Shown in pieces: positions 1 through 11,132 of a stretch of 64,000 nucleotides of DNA. Position numbers and translations under genes: made by a program. Source of the stretch: Pectobacterium punjabense (GTDB taxonomy: Bacteria > Pseudomonadota > Gammaproteobacteria > Enterobacterales > Enterobacteriaceae); NCBI RefSeq assembly GCF_012427845.1, contig NZ_CP038498.1:3596001-3660000 (forward strand), given 5' to 3'. A model generated the notes under the pieces. The model had not been told where the DNA came from and made no database searches. It worked only from the letters and a program-made list of their open reading frames with translations. Each line of letters opens with the position of its first letter. Position 1 is the first letter of the stretch.

Positions 1-173
1 TAGGACATAAATACTAAGGCAATAGGAAACATTATCGATAAAAAAAACCATCGAACACTCTACTCATCTTTGGAGGTAAAAAACGAATTAACCAATGATA
101 GAAAAATAACCCATTTAAATAAATAATAGCAAGTTAATCAATTCAAATTAAAGTATTTAGGCATGGAGAATAT

Positions 174-2240
174 ATGGTGCATAAAAAATTACTTCTCAGC
201 GCGACGGCTTTACTATTCAGCATTTATTTCCCCCACGTCGAAGCTCAAGATGGAAACAATAAGCAACAAGAGAATGCATTCATGAACCCTCCTGTACTGG
301 CTGAGTCTTCAACAATGCCGTCAGGAACGCTTTACCAAAGGAAAACCAACGAACCAGCTCAATCTCATGTTGGCCGAGAGCGGGCTTTAGATTTGAAAGT
401 GCAATATACCGAAGGACTCATTCGTAACCCAGCACAAGGTCATCCAGATAAAGTACGCTTACGTAGTTATAGTGGCACCAATGTCGACCCTTACCACCCT
501 TTTATAGCCCCAACCATTGAAGCCACGCCGGGTGATACCATCAGAATAAGGCTCGATAATCAACTTCCCGCTGAGCCTGAATGTGCCCAAAAAACGAAAG
601 ATATTAATATCCCGCACTGCTTTAACCATACCAATCTACATGGCCACGGGCTTTGGATCAGCCCAACGGGAAATAGCGATAATGTTTTGTTATCGATTAA
701 CCCAGGTATGAAGTTCGAGTATGAATATAATATCCCCAGCGATCACCCAGCCGGAACATTTTGGTACCATCCACACAACCATGGTTCAACGGCAATTCAG
801 GTTGGCAGCGGTATGGCCGGTGCGCTTGTGATTCGAGGGGATCGTATGCCCACCGAGACCTCAAACGGCGATATCGATACGTTGCTTAAGACTGAGGACG
901 GCAAGCCCTTCCCTGAACGCCTCTTAGTCTTTGAACAAATTCCCTATGCCTGTCTCAAAGAGGGCAAGCTGAAGAAAAAATCAGACGATTCAATTGATTG
1001 GTCATGCGCCCCTGGAGAAGTTGGTGAGGTAGTGTCTTACGAACAATTCAAACCAGGCTCATGGGATGACTCAGGACGTTTTACTACTGTCAACGGCCGG
1101 GTAAGGCCTGTTTTTGCCAATGCTAAGGCGGGTCAGATTGAACGCTGGCGCTTGGTGCATGCCGGGGTGCGTGAGACGATAAAAGTAGAATTTCGCAAGC
1201 TCGATACCCGTGATTTTTTCTCTCGGGAGAAAACGCTTGATGCAGAAAATCAGGATCGATTTGTACGAGAACTCTGCACAGGCTCACCGGTTCCTTATGC
1301 TGTCATCGCCGCTGACGGGTTGACGATGCCTCAAGCACAGGTACAAACCAATACCATACTGCAACCCGGATATCGTCATGATCTGCTGGTCAATTTCCCC
1401 GAAGACGGCCTCTATTGTATTGTCAATCCACCAGTAAAAGCCGCGGATAACGTCTCGCGCGAAGACAAAGTACGATCGGTTTTGGGTTTTGTCAGAGTTA
1501 AAGGCGGGCAGTCGATAGCAGACCCTATCGCATCAACCACTCAGCAATTAATCACACAAGCACAAAAAACCTATCAGCCGGCCAAACTGGCTAAAGAAAT
1601 CATCAGTAGTTTGGAAGATGGGCTCAAACTGACCAAATTCATTCCCCATCCGCCTATCACAGATAAAGAAGTCAGCCATGTTCCGCCGCAGGAGTTGGTG
1701 TTTTACATTGATGTCACGAAAAAGCCCCCAACGTTTGAGGTGGGTAACTCATTTTCTGTGGTAAAAAATAGCGATGGTTCCTACAGTCCTAAGGGCGCTG
1801 CCCCCTATTCCCCGACCCAGATAGATCGCCCATTAGTGCTAGGAACCGCTCAAGAGTGGCAATTACAATCCTATTTTGTCAGCCATCCTTTCCATATCCA
1901 TGTTAATCCCTTCGAAATTATTCAGGTCCTCGATCCGGATGGTAATGACGTAAGCTTGCCGGGCGCAAAGGAATCGGATGGCAGTATCTCGCAATATGCC
2001 GGTTTGAAAGGTGTGTGGAAGGACACTCTATGGATAAAAAGCAATATAGATGGAGCCTTGGAATCCACTGATGCGCCAAAAGGCACGTACAAAATATCTA
2101 TTCGTACACGCTATGAACGCTATATCGGCGAGTTTGTACTGCACTGCCATATCCTGGATCATGAAGATCAAGGCATGATGCAAAATGTCGTGATTGGGCT
2201 TTCTGATGGTGGAGGTGGGATGGCACAAGGTCACCATTAA
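174..2240 (+). CDS. Secreted multicopper oxidase
   Basis: Periplasmic or secreted multicopper oxidase of 688 aa; the family couples one-electron oxidation of metal ions or phenolics to reduction of O2 to water. All four copper motifs are visible: HGH near residues 156-158, WYHPHNHG near 197-204, HPFHIH near 571-576, and HCHILDHEDQGM near 657-668, giving type 1, 2 and 3 copper ligands. The N-terminus (about 24 residues, no twin arginine) looks like a Sec signal peptide. The ATG is preceded by GGAGA. The gene is monocistronic and convergent with proA; the 173 bases upstream are AT-rich. Substrate cannot be told from sequence: it could be copper or manganese oxidation or a laccase-like role. It is longer than CueO-type enzymes, so it is not called cueO. 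Confidence 0.88.
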   Translation: MVHKKLLLSATALLFSIYFPHVEAQDGNNKQQENAFMNPPVLAESSTMPSGTLYQRKTNEPAQSHVGRERALDLKVQYTEGLIRNPAQGHPDKVRLRSYSGTNVDPYHPFIAPTIEATPGDTIRIRLDNQLPAEPECAQKTKDINIPHCFNHTNLHGHGLWISPTGNSDNVLLSINPGMKFEYEYNIPSDHPAGTFWYHPHNHGSTAIQVGSGMAGALVIRGDRMPTETSNGDIDTLLKTEDGKPFPERLLVFEQIPYACLKEGKLKKKSDDSIDWSCAPGEVGEVVSYEQFKPGSWDDSGRFTTVNGRVRPVFANAKAGQIERWRLVHAGVRETIKVEFRKLDTRDFFSREKTLDAENQDRFVRELCTGSPVPYAVIAADGLTMPQAQVQTNTILQPGYRHDLLVNFPEDGLYCIVNPPVKAADNVSREDKVRSVLGFVRVKGGQSIADPIASTTQQLITQAQKTYQPAKLAKEIISSLEDGLKLTKFIPHPPITDKEVSHVPPQELVFYIDVTKKPPTFEVGNSFSVVKNSDGSYSPKGAAPYSPTQIDRPLVLGTAQEWQLQSYFVSHPFHIHVNPFEIIQVLDPDGNDVSLPGAKESDGSISQYAGLKGVWKDTLWIKSNIDGALESTDAPKGTYKISIRTRYERYIGEFVLHCHILDHEDQGMMQNVVIGLSDGGGGMAQGHH

Positions 2241-2359
2241 TAGGCAACCTTAGCGTTTTTAATAAATAAATTACTGTAAACAAGGGGCTCACAGCTTGTC
2301 TTCCTGACTCACCGCGAGCTCCCTTCGACTAGCTCAACCTCATGGCTGAAAAATCAACT

Positions 2360-3613
2360 TTACACACGAATCAAATCGTCGCCATAGCCAATCCATTTAT
2401 AGGTGGTTAGCGCTTCCAATCCCATTGGGCCACGAGCGTGCAGCTTCTGGGTACTGACCGCCACTTCCGCACCCAAACCAAACTGACCACCGTCGGTGAA
2501 GCGTGTACTGGCGTTGACATACACTGCCGAGGAATCCACCTCACGCACGAAGCGTTCTGCGTTGCTTAAAGAGCGAGTCAGAATGGCATCGGAATGCTGC
2601 GTGCCATGCTCACGAATATGCGCAACCGCTGCATCCAGATCGTCCACGAGTGTGACATTCAGGTCGTTAGAGAGCCATTCGTCATTGTAGTTGGCCTCTT
2701 CCACTGCGACGACGTTGGCAGGGCCACTGGCCAGATAAGGCATTGCTGTAGGGCTGGCGTGTAACGTGACGCCCGACGCCGCCATTTTTTTGCTCAGTTC
2801 CGGCAGGAAACGGTCGGCAATGTTCCGATTGACCAACAGCGTTTCCAGACTGTTACAGGCGCTAGGTCGCTGCACTTTCGCACTTTCAATAACCGTCAGT
2901 GCCTTGTCGAAGTCGATGCTGTCGTCAGCATAGATATGACACACACCAATACCGCCAGTGATCACCGGAATCGTCGATTGTTCACGACACAGCTTATGCA
3001 AGCCAGCACCACCACGTGGAATCAGCATATCCACGTAGCGATCCAATTTCAGCAACTGATTAACCAATTCTCGATCCGGGCTTTCAATCGCCTGCACCGC
3101 AGCGGCAGGCAGGCCGCACTGCGACAGCGCCTGCTGAATCACTTTTACCGTCGCTGCATTAGTGCGGTAGGTCTCTTTGCCACCACGCAGAATCACCGCA
3201 TTACCGGTTTTCAGGCACAGGGAAGCCACATCAATAGTGACATTCGGGCGCGCTTCATAAATCACACCGACTACGCCCAACGGCACGCGGCGACGCTCCA
3301 GCTTAAGCCCGTTATCCAGCATACTGCCGTCAATTACCTGCCCTACCGGATCGGTCAGACGGCATACCTGACGCACATCGCTGGCAATCGCACTCAACCT
3401 TTCCTGCGTTAAGAGCAGACGATCCAGTAACGCCTCGCTCATGCCATTTTGGCGCGCATCGGCTAAATCCAGTGCGTTAGCTGCCAGAATCGCCGCGCTC
3501 TCAGCTTCCAGCAAATCCGCAATCGTCAGCAGCGCACGATCTTTCTGCGCTGTGCTCAAGACCGCCAACTGATAAGAGGCCGCTTTTGCCGCTTTACCCA
3601 TTTGTTCAAGCAT
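2360..3613 (-). CDS. proA: Gamma-glutamyl phosphate reductase
   Basis: Second step of proline synthesis: NADPH-dependent reduction of gamma-glutamyl phosphate to glutamate-5-semialdehyde in the cytoplasm. The protein is 417 aa, the family length, with an aldehyde-dehydrogenase fold and the catalytic-cysteine region in [18 protein letters not shown]. The start ATG follows AAGGAG at good spacing. It lies 10 bases downstream of proB and is surely co-transcribed with it, as in E. coli. The gene runs convergently to the multicopper oxidase with about 120 bases between. I looked for the thrW tRNA that lies beside proA in E. coli and did not see it. Confidence 0.97.
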   Translation of the reverse strand: MLEQMGKAAKAASYQLAVLSTAQKDRALLTIADLLEAESAAILAANALDLADARQNGMSEALLDRLLLTQERLSAIASDVRQVCRLTDPVGQVIDGSMLDNGLKLERRRVPLGVVGVIYEARPNVTIDVASLCLKTGNAVILRGGKETYRTNAATVKVIQQALSQCGLPAAAVQAIESPDRELVNQLLKLDRYVDMLIPRGGAGLHKLCREQSTIPVITGGIGVCHIYADDSIDFDKALTVIESAKVQRPSACNSLETLLVNRNIADRFLPELSKKMAASGVTLHASPTAMPYLASGPANVVAVEEANYNDEWLSNDLNVTLVDDLDAAVAHIREHGTQHSDAILTRSLSNAERFVREVDSSAVYVNASTRFTDGGQFGLGAEVAVSTQKLHARGPMGLEALTTYKWIGYGDDLIRV

Positions 3614-3623
3614 CGCGAACTCC

Positions 3624-4727
3624 TTAATTGATAATCATGTCGTCGCGGTGGATAGCTACCGGACCATATTCATAGCCAAGGATCTCGGCAATCTGTTGAG
3701 AATGATGCCCGGCAATCATACGCAGCGCATCGCTGTTATAGCGCGTCACGGCATGCGCCACATCGCGGCCCGCCAGACTGCGAACGCGGATCACTTCACC
3801 ACGAGAGAAATTGCCTTCCACCGTGCGAATACCTTTAGGCAGCAGCGAACTACCGCGTTCAAGGATCGCAGAGAGCGCGCCGTCGTCGACGGTAATTTCT
3901 CCCGCTGGGGGCGCACCGAAAATCCAATGTTTACGACTTTCCAAGGGCGCATCAAGTGCATGAAAACGCGTTCCAACCGAAATATCGGCAATCACATCAC
4001 CGATCACGCCCGGCTTGCTGCCTGCGGCTATCACCACATCGATACCGGCACGACAGGCCACATCGGCAGCCTGCAATTTGGTCGACATCCCGCCCGTTCC
4101 GAGGCCCGATACGCTATCACCCGCAATGCTGCGCAGCGCATCGTTGATACCGGTCACTTCACGGATCAGCTCAGCATCAGGATTATTACGCGGATCGGCA
4201 GTAAACAGCCCGGCCTGATCGGTCAGCAGCAGCAGCTTATCCGCATCGGCCAGAATCGCCGCCAGCGCAGACAGATTGTCGTTGTCACCGACTTTGATCT
4301 CAGCGGTAGCAACCGCGTCATTTTCATTAATCACCGGAACAATGTTGTTATCCAGCAGCGCCCGCATGGTATCGCGCGCATTGAGGAAACGTTCACGATC
4401 TTCCATATCGGCACGCGTCAGCAGCATTTGCCCAACGTGAATGCCGTAAATGGAAAACAGCTGTTCCCACAGTTGAATCAGGCGGCTTTGCCCCACGGCG
4501 GCCAGCAGTTGTTTAGTCGCGATGGTGGCCGGGAGTTCGGGGTAACCCAAATGTTCGCGTCCGGCGGCAATCGCCCCCGAAGTAACAATAACAATTCGAT
4601 GCCCTGCCGCATGTTGCTGCGCACACTGGCGCACCAGTTCAACGATATGGGCACGATTAAGACGACGCGAACCGCCGGTTAGCACGCTGGTGCCCAGTTT
4701 CACAACCAAAGTCTGGCTGCCGCTCAT
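3624..4727 (-). CDS. proB: Glutamate 5-kinase
   Basis: First and feedback-controlled step of proline synthesis: ATP-dependent phosphorylation of L-glutamate. The start is placed at the codon giving [12 protein letters not shown], which lines up with E. coli ProB and gives 367 aa; the open frame extends 8 codons further upstream without homology. An amino-acid-kinase domain occupies roughly residues 1-260 ([38 protein letters not shown]) and a PUA RNA-binding-like domain the C-terminus. It heads the proBA operon. Proline made here and betaine imported by ProVWX (about 34 kb away) are both osmoprotectants. Confidence 0.97.
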   Translation of the reverse strand: MSGSQTLVVKLGTSVLTGGSRRLNRAHIVELVRQCAQQHAAGHRIVIVTSGAIAAGREHLGYPELPATIATKQLLAAVGQSRLIQLWEQLFSIYGIHVGQMLLTRADMEDRERFLNARDTMRALLDNNIVPVINENDAVATAEIKVGDNDNLSALAAILADADKLLLLTDQAGLFTADPRNNPDAELIREVTGINDALRSIAGDSVSGLGTGGMSTKLQAADVACRAGIDVVIAAGSKPGVIGDVIADISVGTRFHALDAPLESRKHWIFGAPPAGEITVDDGALSAILERGSSLLPKGIRTVEGNFSRGEVIRVRSLAGRDVAHAVTRYNSDALRMIAGHHSQQIAEILGYEYGPVAIHRDDMIIN

Positions 4728-4787
4728 AATTTCTCTGCCGTTAGATGTCAAAAAATAAGAATAAGGAAAACGTTGTAGCAGGACAGA

Positions 4788-4813
4788 CGCGTTATGCCAA
4801 CAGGCACAACGCG
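4788..4813 (-). terminator. Hairpin between crl and proB
   Basis: Inverted repeat CGCGTTATGCC / GGCACAACGCG with an AACA loop and one mismatch. It lies just past the crl stop codon, so it may end crl transcription before proB. There is no clear U-tract on the minus strand, so termination strength is doubtful. Confidence 0.4.
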
Positions 4814-4850
4814 AAAACCTGTGAATAAATCGGGGAACGTCAAGGAAGCA

Positions 4851-5225
4851 TCACGGTCGTGCGGTAAGCGTACAGGCGGGTTCCAGCGAGTGCAGCAGTT
4901 TCTCCAGTCGGACATGAAAAGCCTGTTTGGCATTTTCCACCTGTTCCATCACAGCGTTGTCCTTAATTTTTTCCTCACGCCAGTTGCCGTGTTTATCAAA
5001 CAGACCGTAGTGATACTTATAGGCAAAGGCTTGGCCGGTATCTTCCAGGTTTAGCCACCAGCCCCAGAACTCACGCGCTTCCGGTGCAGGTTTGATGTTG
5101 ACGCAAACCGCCAGACAATCAAAGAAGAACGCGCTATCCTCGCACTGCGCTTCACGTATATAAGGCCCCAACGCCGTAAAATTTTTCATGAGTCGGCTTT
5201 TGGAATGTCCACTCGGTAACATCAT
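4851..5225 (-). CDS. crl: Sigma-S (RpoS) holoenzyme assembly factor Crl
   Basis: Crl binds the stationary-phase sigma factor RpoS and promotes its assembly with core RNA polymerase; in E. coli it supports curli and other RpoS-dependent genes. The start is set at the ATG giving [12 protein letters not shown], preceded by AAGGAG, and matches the E. coli N-terminus; the open frame extends 18 codons upstream without support. Product 124 aa. Conserved blocks include [26 protein letters not shown], and [12 protein letters not shown]. The C-terminus is somewhat shorter and divergent compared with E. coli. Gene order frsA-crl-proB is as in E. coli except that phoE is missing between crl and proB. Confidence 0.95.
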   Translation of the reverse strand: MMLPSGHSKSRLMKNFTALGPYIREAQCEDSAFFFDCLAVCVNIKPAPEAREFWGWWLNLEDTGQAFAYKYHYGLFDKHGNWREEKIKDNAVMEQVENAKQAFHVRLEKLLHSLEPACTLTARP

Positions 5226-5329
5226 CTGCGATCTCCTTTGGTTGAACTTTCTTTTTAGCAGAGAATGGCAATTTATCAACCACCTGAGATCAGGTTACCG
5301 TTCGGTGTTAGACTTTTTATACACCATAC

Positions 5330-6580
5330 TCAGCACACTTTATCCTGCAACCATCTGCTAATTTGCCGTAATGCACGATCGAAATTCTGGTACACCGGCG
5401 AGAAATTAACGGGCAGCAGCTTCCCTTGCGCAGACGAGTTCACAATCAGGCTGGCTTCCTCTTTTGGGCATAGCAGATCGTTATCCCAGTAGCCTGCCAG
5501 CATCGGCGTCGGGCAGCGGCGTCCTAACAGTCCCTGTGTTTTCAGCGAATAGCGCCCCAGCTCAGTTTTCAGCGACGCATCCGTCGAATACGGCATACCC
5601 AGCCGACTCGCCAGTACATCCATAAACATATCCGGCACTTGCTGCTGACGAGTAGGATCGCTTAACAGATGATGCACCACCGGGCCGAGACAGGCTACGC
5701 CGCGTAGTCGCTGTGATTCCAGATAAGCCAGCCGAACGGCAATATTGGCACCAAAGCGGAAGCCAAATGCAGCTACACGGGTGTGATCGATCCACGGGAC
5801 ATCCGGCAGCGCGCGTAAAACCTGCTGGTGCAGAAAACTGGCATCCTGAGTCAACTTCCAGCGGGAAGAAAATCCAACGGAGGGGACATCAATCGTCAAC
5901 ATCGCCATGCCCGCTGGCGCAAAATAGTCCTGAAACAGGCGATGATAATCACTCTGCAACATTTCCAGACTGCCGCACATAAGGACGGTAGGGAAAGGTG
6001 CCTTACCCTGCGATGGCATATGCAAAAAGCCAGTCAGCGTGCCGCCGCCCGTAATCGGGAAAGTCAGTTCCCGGAGTTCATAAGGCAGGTATTTTGCGGC
6101 TTCTTCATAAGCGCGATTTGCCAGCGTTTGCGCCTGTTCCGCCAGCTCATCGCCTTTAATATGCGGATAGGCGGCAATGCTGTAGAGATTGGCAGCATTC
6201 AGCCAGAACTGCCCGGTTTGTGCGTCAATCCCACTCTCGATTGCCCGCTGCTGCCAGTCTGCGCCCTGCTTCGCCCATTCATAAATCCAGTTACCGCCTC
6301 GGTAACCGATCACCGTGTCGAGCAACTGCTCGTTGCTTCTGTCAGCCTTACTGGCAGCAATACGTGACAGCACGTCTTCGATTTCCCACGGATCGACACC
6401 ACGCCAAATCCACATCAGCCGGTTAATCATCCGATACCAGCTGCGGGTTTTTTCGCCTTCCAGCGTAGAATGCAGCCCCTGCACGTCCTGACTATTCCGC
6501 GTGCGTCTGACTAACGTCGAGGTTTCTGGATGTTTGAAAGAGGGTTTGAATAGCGTTTCAGACAGGTTAGCTTGCGCCAC
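5330..6580 (-). CDS. frsA: FrsA esterase-like protein
   Basis: Alpha/beta-hydrolase-fold protein of the FrsA (YafA) family, described in E. coli as a partner of EIIA-Glc affecting the balance of respiration and fermentation. I choose a GTG start at 6580: it is preceded at 5-6 bases by GGAGG and gives [13 protein letters not shown], aligning with E. coli [11 protein letters not shown]. The ATG 4 codons upstream is itself part of that Shine-Dalgarno region. Product 416 aa. Conserved stretches: [34 protein letters not shown] (the elbow reads GFRFGA, not GxSxG), [11 protein letters not shown]. It lies between gpt and crl as in E. coli. Confidence 0.93.
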   Translation of the reverse strand: MAQANLSETLFKPSFKHPETSTLVRRTRNSQDVQGLHSTLEGEKTRSWYRMINRLMWIWRGVDPWEIEDVLSRIAASKADRSNEQLLDTVIGYRGGNWIYEWAKQGADWQQRAIESGIDAQTGQFWLNAANLYSIAAYPHIKGDELAEQAQTLANRAYEEAAKYLPYELRELTFPITGGGTLTGFLHMPSQGKAPFPTVLMCGSLEMLQSDYHRLFQDYFAPAGMAMLTIDVPSVGFSSRWKLTQDASFLHQQVLRALPDVPWIDHTRVAAFGFRFGANIAVRLAYLESQRLRGVACLGPVVHHLLSDPTRQQQVPDMFMDVLASRLGMPYSTDASLKTELGRYSLKTQGLLGRRCPTPMLAGYWDNDLLCPKEEASLIVNSSAQGKLLPVNFSPVYQNFDRALRQISRWLQDKVC

Positions 6581-6739
6581 AGCAGCCTCCATTAATGTAA
6601 ACCGCTGTTAGCGGACATCAGACGACGTCTTCGTCATCCGCTAAAGTGTAACGAACTCAGGCCACGGAAGACAAATGCCAACGGCAGAAACACACGATCG
6701 GATCAAGCCTTGCACCGATCTCGATAGCGTAGAAACAAC

Positions 6740-6762
6740 AATGCCCGGCTAAACCGGGCATT
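6740..6762 (-). terminator. Rho-independent terminator of gpt
   Basis: Perfect 9-bp stem AATGCCCGG / CCGGGCATT with a 5-base loop, directly after the gpt stop codon. On the minus strand it is followed by a T-rich stretch (GTTGTTTC), fitting intrinsic termination of gpt. Confidence 0.7.
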
Positions 6763-6789
6763 GATGGGAATCGATATTCGTTCTGGCGA

Positions 6790-7248
6790 TTAACGGCCAG
6801 ACAAAGGCGGAACAAACACCACGCCCATATCCCACGGCTGTTCAATCCAGGTATCCTGCGGGATATCAATCACATAGTCATCGACCAGCGGTTGACCAGC
6901 AGGTTTGGCGAAAATGGTCACAAAGTGCGCTTTCGGGTACATATCACGAATCGCCTTTGCGGTACCGCCAGTATCAACCAGATCGTCAACCACGATAAAT
7001 CCTTCGCCATCTCCCTCGGCACGCTTGATCACTTTCATTTCGCGCTGGTTGTCATGGTCATAACTGGAGATGCAAACCGTATCAACGTGACGAATGCCAA
7101 GCTCACGCGCCAGCAGCGCGCCAGGAACCAAACCACCGCGACTGACGGCAATGATGCCTTTCCATTGATCGGCTGGCAGTAAACGCTGTGCCAGTTTGCG
7201 GGCATGAATTTGCAACATATCCCAGGTTACGACGTACTTTTCGCTCAT
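6790..7248 (-). CDS. gpt: Xanthine-guanine phosphoribosyltransferase
   Basis: Purine salvage enzyme converting guanine, xanthine and more weakly hypoxanthine plus PRPP to the nucleotides at the inner membrane face. It is 152 aa, identical in length to E. coli Gpt, starting [20 protein letters not shown]. The PRPP-binding motif is [12 protein letters not shown] and the catalytic flexible-loop region [10 protein letters not shown] is intact. It is transcribed divergently from pepD, with an ERIC element in the 441-base gap between them, and ends at a strong intrinsic terminator. Confidence 0.97.
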   Translation of the reverse strand: MSEKYVVTWDMLQIHARKLAQRLLPADQWKGIIAVSRGGLVPGALLARELGIRHVDTVCISSYDHDNQREMKVIKRAEGDGEGFIVVDDLVDTGGTAKAIRDMYPKAHFVTIFAKPAGQPLVDDYVIDIPQDTWIEQPWDMGVVFVPPLSGR

Positions 7249-7534
7249 AAAATATATCCCAGCCGAATAAAAACCGGCTTAAGTTGAGTCTGAGGGGGGA
7301 AAAAGGTTGCGCGAGATTATAGATAGCCAACAACATAAAAACCAGTTTTTCTCAACGTGAGAACTGAGTTTTTCCTGATAACCTGCGCCCTGCCAAGCCT
7401 ACGGATTCATATTGCAGCAGGAAAAATAAGCGGGGACGACGGCAATTTCCCCTGCTTTGATGGAAAATGATATTCTGTTGCGACACGCCATGTTACGTGG
7501 CTAACCACGATTAACTTTTAACCGACAACCCTTA

Positions 7535-7661
<127 letters not shown>

Positions 7662-7689
7662 GGCGGGTGCTAAAAAGGAGACTGCAATA

Positions 7690-9150
7690 GTGTCTGAATT
7701 GTCTCAACTTTCCCCCCAGCCGCTGTGGGATATTTTCGCTAAAATCTGTTCTATCCCGCATCCTTCTTATCATGAAGAAGCATTGGCCGCGCACATTCTG
7801 GAATGGGCTAAAGAGAAAGGCATCTATACCGAGCGCGATCAGGTCGGCAACATTCTGCTGCGCAAAGCGGCAACCGCAGGCATGGAAAATCGCAAACCTG
7901 TCGTGTTGCAGGCGCATCTGGACATGGTGCCGCAGAAAAACAACGACACCGTACACGATTTCACTACCGATCCGATCCAGCCTTACGTTGACGGTGAATG
8001 GCTGAAAGCGCGCGGCACCACGCTGGGCGCGGATAACGGTATCGGTATGGCTTCTGCGCTGGCAGTGCTGGCCGATCCGAACGTCGAGCACGGCCCACTA
8101 GAAGTGCTGCTGACCATGACGGAAGAAGCCGGTATGGATGGTGCGTTTGGTCTGCAACCTAACTGGCTTCAGGGTGAAATCCTGATCAATACCGACTCAG
8201 AAGAAGAAGGCGAGATCTACATGGGTTGCGCGGGCGGTATTGATTTCATTACCCGCCTTCCGCTGGAGCGCGAACTGCCACCTGCCGGTTACCACACGCT
8301 GAAGCTGACGATTAAAGGATTGAAAGGCGGCCATTCCGGTTGCGACATCCATCTGGGACTGGGAAACGCCAACAAGCTGCTGGCACGTTTCCTGTTCGAG
8401 CAAGCGAAGGCACTGGATATCCGCATTCTCGATCTGAACGGCGGTACGCTGCGTAACGCGATTCCGCGTGAAGCTTTCGCCACGCTGTCACTGCCTGCTG
8501 CTAACGTCGAACAGTTGAAAGCGCTGAGCCAGGACTATCTGGCCGTGCTGAAAAATGAACTGTCCGCCGTTGAGAAAAACGTAACCGTTCTGGTGGAAGC
8601 CAGCGACAGCAATGAGCATCCGCTGACGCAAGACAGCCGCGATCGCCTGCTGGCACTGCTCAACGCCACGCCAAACGGCGTGATCCGCATGAGCGACGAA
8701 GTCAAAGGTGTGGTGGAAACGTCGCTGAACCTCGGTGTTGTTACGATGGAAGACGACCACGCGGAAATTATCTGCCTGATTCGTTCACTGATCGACAGCG
8801 GCAAAGATGCCGTAGTGGGTACGCTGACGGCGTTGGGCGAATTGGCTGGCGCAAAAACGTCGCCAAAAGGTGGCTATCCAGGCTGGCAACCGGATGCGCA
8901 TTCACCGGTCATGGCGCTGGTTCGCGAAACCTATCAGAAGCTGTTCAACAAGACGCCGAACATCATGGTGATCCACGCAGGTCTGGAATGTGGCCTGTTC
9001 AAGAAACCGTATCCGGACATGGATATGGTTTCCATTGGGCCAACCATCACCGGACCGCACTCGCCGGATGAACAAGTTCACATCGGCAGCGTGGATTTGT
9101 ACTGGAAATTGCTGACAGAATTGCTGAAAGCGATTCCGCCACGCGCCTAA
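7690..9150 (+). CDS. pepD: Cytosolic aminoacyl-histidine dipeptidase (peptidase D)
   Basis: Zinc dipeptidase of family M20 that cleaves Xaa-His and many other dipeptides, recycling peptides in the cytoplasm. The start is GTG with AAGGAG about 9 bases upstream, giving 486 aa, the E. coli length. Metal-site motifs are visible: LQAHLDMVPQK, GADNGIGMA, TMTEEAGMDGA, NTDSEEEG, GGHSGCDIH. Monocistronic, divergent from gpt, ending at a perfect palindromic terminator shared with dinB. Confidence 0.96.
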   Translation: MSELSQLSPQPLWDIFAKICSIPHPSYHEEALAAHILEWAKEKGIYTERDQVGNILLRKAATAGMENRKPVVLQAHLDMVPQKNNDTVHDFTTDPIQPYVDGEWLKARGTTLGADNGIGMASALAVLADPNVEHGPLEVLLTMTEEAGMDGAFGLQPNWLQGEILINTDSEEEGEIYMGCAGGIDFITRLPLERELPPAGYHTLKLTIKGLKGGHSGCDIHLGLGNANKLLARFLFEQAKALDIRILDLNGGTLRNAIPREAFATLSLPAANVEQLKALSQDYLAVLKNELSAVEKNVTVLVEASDSNEHPLTQDSRDRLLALLNATPNGVIRMSDEVKGVVETSLNLGVVTMEDDHAEIICLIRSLIDSGKDAVVGTLTALGELAGAKTSPKGGYPGWQPDAHSPVMALVRETYQKLFNKTPNIMVIHAGLECGLFKKPYPDMDMVSIGPTITGPHSPDEQVHIGSVDLYWKLLTELLKAIPPRA

Positions 9151-9170
9151 TCGTATTGCTGTAAAAACAA

Positions 9171-9195
9171 GGCGACGGATATCCGTCGCCTTTTT
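9171..9195. terminator. Bidirectional terminator between pepD and dinB
   Basis: Perfect 20-base palindrome GGCGACGGATATCCGTCGCC flanked by A-rich sequence on the left and TTTTTATT on the right. It can terminate pepD on the plus strand and dinB on the minus strand. Confidence 0.85.
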
Positions 9196-9199
9196 ATTG

Positions 9200-10258
9200 C
9201 TATCCCCAATCAAATACCAACTGCCGCTCAATTTGTGGGTCGAGCAGCGTCACATGTAGCCCTACCAGACGAACACCTCGGGATTTACGCCGCTCCTGCC
9301 AGGTTTGTTGCGCCAGCTTCAACAGATCCTGTTTATTCAACATCGGCCACACATGTTCCTGTGTCGTTTGCTGAAAATCATCAAACTTGAGTTTGACGCC
9401 CTGACGCGCAATATGCAGATCGGGCTTTACCCGTTTCAAACGGACTTCCAATTCCTGATAAAGCTGTTCAACTAGGTTTTCACACTGTCCCCAGTCGTGG
9501 ATATCCTGCGCCAGCGTCTTTTCCACCCCGACCGACTTCCTCAGCCGATCGGGTGAAATCTGCCGCTCATCGATCCCTTGACATCGTTCCCACAGCACGC
9601 GGCCAAATTTGCCAAACTCTTTGAGCAGATCTGCCAGCGCATACCCTCGAACATCTGCACAGGTATGCAGGCCTCGCTCTTCCAGCCGTTTCCCTGTCAC
9701 TTTTCCGACGCCAGGAATCTTTTCCAACGGCAGCGTAAGCAGGAAATCATCAACCTGCTCCGGTGTAATCACATATTGTCCATTCGGCTTATTTAACTCA
9801 GACGCGACCTTCGCTAGAAACTTGATCGGCGCAATGCCCGCCGAAGCAGTGAGATTCAGTTCATTCACAATCGTTAGACGAATTTCTTCGGCAATGCGCG
9901 TCGCCGAACCGTTGCAGTGCGGGCTGTCAGTAACGTCCAGATAAGCTTCATCCAGAGAAAGCGGTTCGATCAGTGAAGTGTAGCGGGCGAAGATCTCTCT
10001 GATTTGGCGCGAAGTAGACTTATACACCTCCATGCGCCCCGGTAACAACGTGAGTTGAGGACACAGGCGCAAGGCAGTTGCTGTCGCCATCGCACTGCGG
10101 ACGCCGTAGCGTCTGGCAGGATAGTTAGCGGTACTAATCACACCACGTCGATCGGCGCTTCCACCAATCGCCAGAGGAATATCGCGCAGGCGCGGGTTAT
10201 CACGCATCTCAATTGCTGCGTAGAAGCAGTCCATATCAACATGAATGATTTTGCGCAT
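9200..10258 (-). CDS. dinB: DNA polymerase IV
   Basis: Y-family translesion polymerase induced by DNA damage. The start is the ATG giving [20 protein letters not shown], preceded by GGAGG; the open frame continues far upstream but crosses the promoter. Product 352 aa, close to the E. coli length. Catalytic carboxylates are visible in HVDMDCF and SLDEAYLDV; helix-hairpin-helix motif [12 protein letters not shown]; the C-terminal end (QLVFDWG) resembles but is not a perfect match to the beta-clamp motif. A perfect LexA box lies 18 bases upstream of the start. Confidence 0.96.
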   Translation of the reverse strand: MRKIIHVDMDCFYAAIEMRDNPRLRDIPLAIGGSADRRGVISTANYPARRYGVRSAMATATALRLCPQLTLLPGRMEVYKSTSRQIREIFARYTSLIEPLSLDEAYLDVTDSPHCNGSATRIAEEIRLTIVNELNLTASAGIAPIKFLAKVASELNKPNGQYVITPEQVDDFLLTLPLEKIPGVGKVTGKRLEERGLHTCADVRGYALADLLKEFGKFGRVLWERCQGIDERQISPDRLRKSVGVEKTLAQDIHDWGQCENLVEQLYQELEVRLKRVKPDLHIARQGVKLKFDDFQQTTQEHVWPMLNKQDLLKLAQQTWQERRKSRGVRLVGLHVTLLDPQIERQLVFDWG

Positions 10259-10275
10259 ACTGGCCTCCGACAACA

Positions 10276-10291
10276 CTGTACAAATATACAG
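10276..10291 (-). promoter_or_regulatory. LexA (SOS) operator of dinB
   Basis: CTGTACAAATATACAG matches the SOS consensus CTGT-N8-ACAG exactly and sits just upstream of the dinB Shine-Dalgarno sequence. This predicts LexA repression and damage induction of dinB. Confidence 0.9.
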
Positions 10292-10331
10292 ATCAAAGCC
10301 AGTATAGACAAGCGACACGATGCTTACATAG

Positions 10332-11132
10332 TTACTGCACGATAAGCATAACCAGCTTAACTTCGCTATGTCCGGCAGGATGGAAAGTCTGTTGATGATA
10401 GGCCACATCGCCAAGTAAAGGATGATGAAAACGTCGCTCGCCGCCTTCACGGGCGGTAACTGCCTGCTGCGACCACCAGAGGTTGAACTCGCGGCTTTCT
10501 TCACACAGCGCCATCACGATTTGCCGAACGGACTCGGTAGGCGCGTAATGACTTGATTCTGCACGAAACTCAGCCACAACACGCTTGGCTCGTTCCGGCC
10601 AGTCCACCACCAGTGATCGTGCCAATGGATTAAGAAACATGAAGCGCAGCAAATTCGGCTCTGGATCGCTTTCCAGCCATCCGGCAAACAGCTGTTCCGA
10701 CGGCGCATTCCACGCCAGCATATTCCAGCAGCCATCCAGAAGATATGCCGGGCAAGCGATATGACGCAGGCTGGCAGTAACCTGTTCATCCAGCGATGTG
10801 GCCCGATTCTGCTTCTGGGGGTCCTTCACGCCAGCAAGGCTAAAAAGGTAGTCACGTTCGGCGGGTTCCAGTTTTAACGCCTGTGATAAACGAGTCAACG
10901 CGGATGCCGAAGCAGACACATCGCGCCCCTGTTCAATCCAGGTATACCAGGTGGTGCTGATTCGAGCGATTTGCGCCAATTCTTCGCGACGTAATCCACT
11001 GGTGCGCCGCCGCCCAGAGGCAGGCAGACCGACCATTTCCGGCGTGGTACGCTCACGCAACGCCCGTAAGAAAGCCCCCAACGCTTTTGGGCCGCTCAGA
11101 GAATTGGCAGACATAAACGTATTTGCAGACAT
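10332..11132 (-). CDS. XRE-type transcriptional regulator with MmyB-like ligand domain
   Basis: 266-aa DNA-binding regulator. Residues about 15-85 form a helix-turn-helix of the XRE type ([15 protein letters not shown], then [31 protein letters not shown]), and the rest matches the pattern of the MmyB-like C-terminal domain seen in actinobacterial and proteobacterial regulators ([41 protein letters not shown]). The N-terminus repeats [12 protein letters not shown], so the true start could be the second ATG 6 codons in. It is divergent from the yafE-like methyltransferase with about 214 bases between, which makes that gene its likely target. Ligand unknown. Confidence 0.82.
   Translation of the reverse strand: MSANTFMSANSLSGPKALGAFLRALRERTTPEMVGLPASGRRRTSGLRREELAQIARISTTWYTWIEQGRDVSASASALTRLSQALKLEPAERDYLFSLAGVKDPQKQNRATSLDEQVTASLRHIACPAYLLDGCWNMLAWNAPSEQLFAGWLESDPEPNLLRFMFLNPLARSLVVDWPERAKRVVAEFRAESSHYAPTESVRQIVMALCEESREFNLWWSQQAVTAREGGERRFHHPLLGDVAYHQQTFHPAGHSEVKLVMLIVQ

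Noticed and set aside
2241..2359. tRNA-Thr (thrW) or phage attachment site beside proA
   Set aside because: I looked for a cloverleaf and the thrW sequence because it flanks proA in E. coli; nothing matching is present.
3648..4682. 344-codon plus-strand frame opposite proB
   Set aside because: It lies wholly over the well-conserved proB on the other strand, has no Shine-Dalgarno sequence and an arginine/histidine-rich composition typical of shadow frames.
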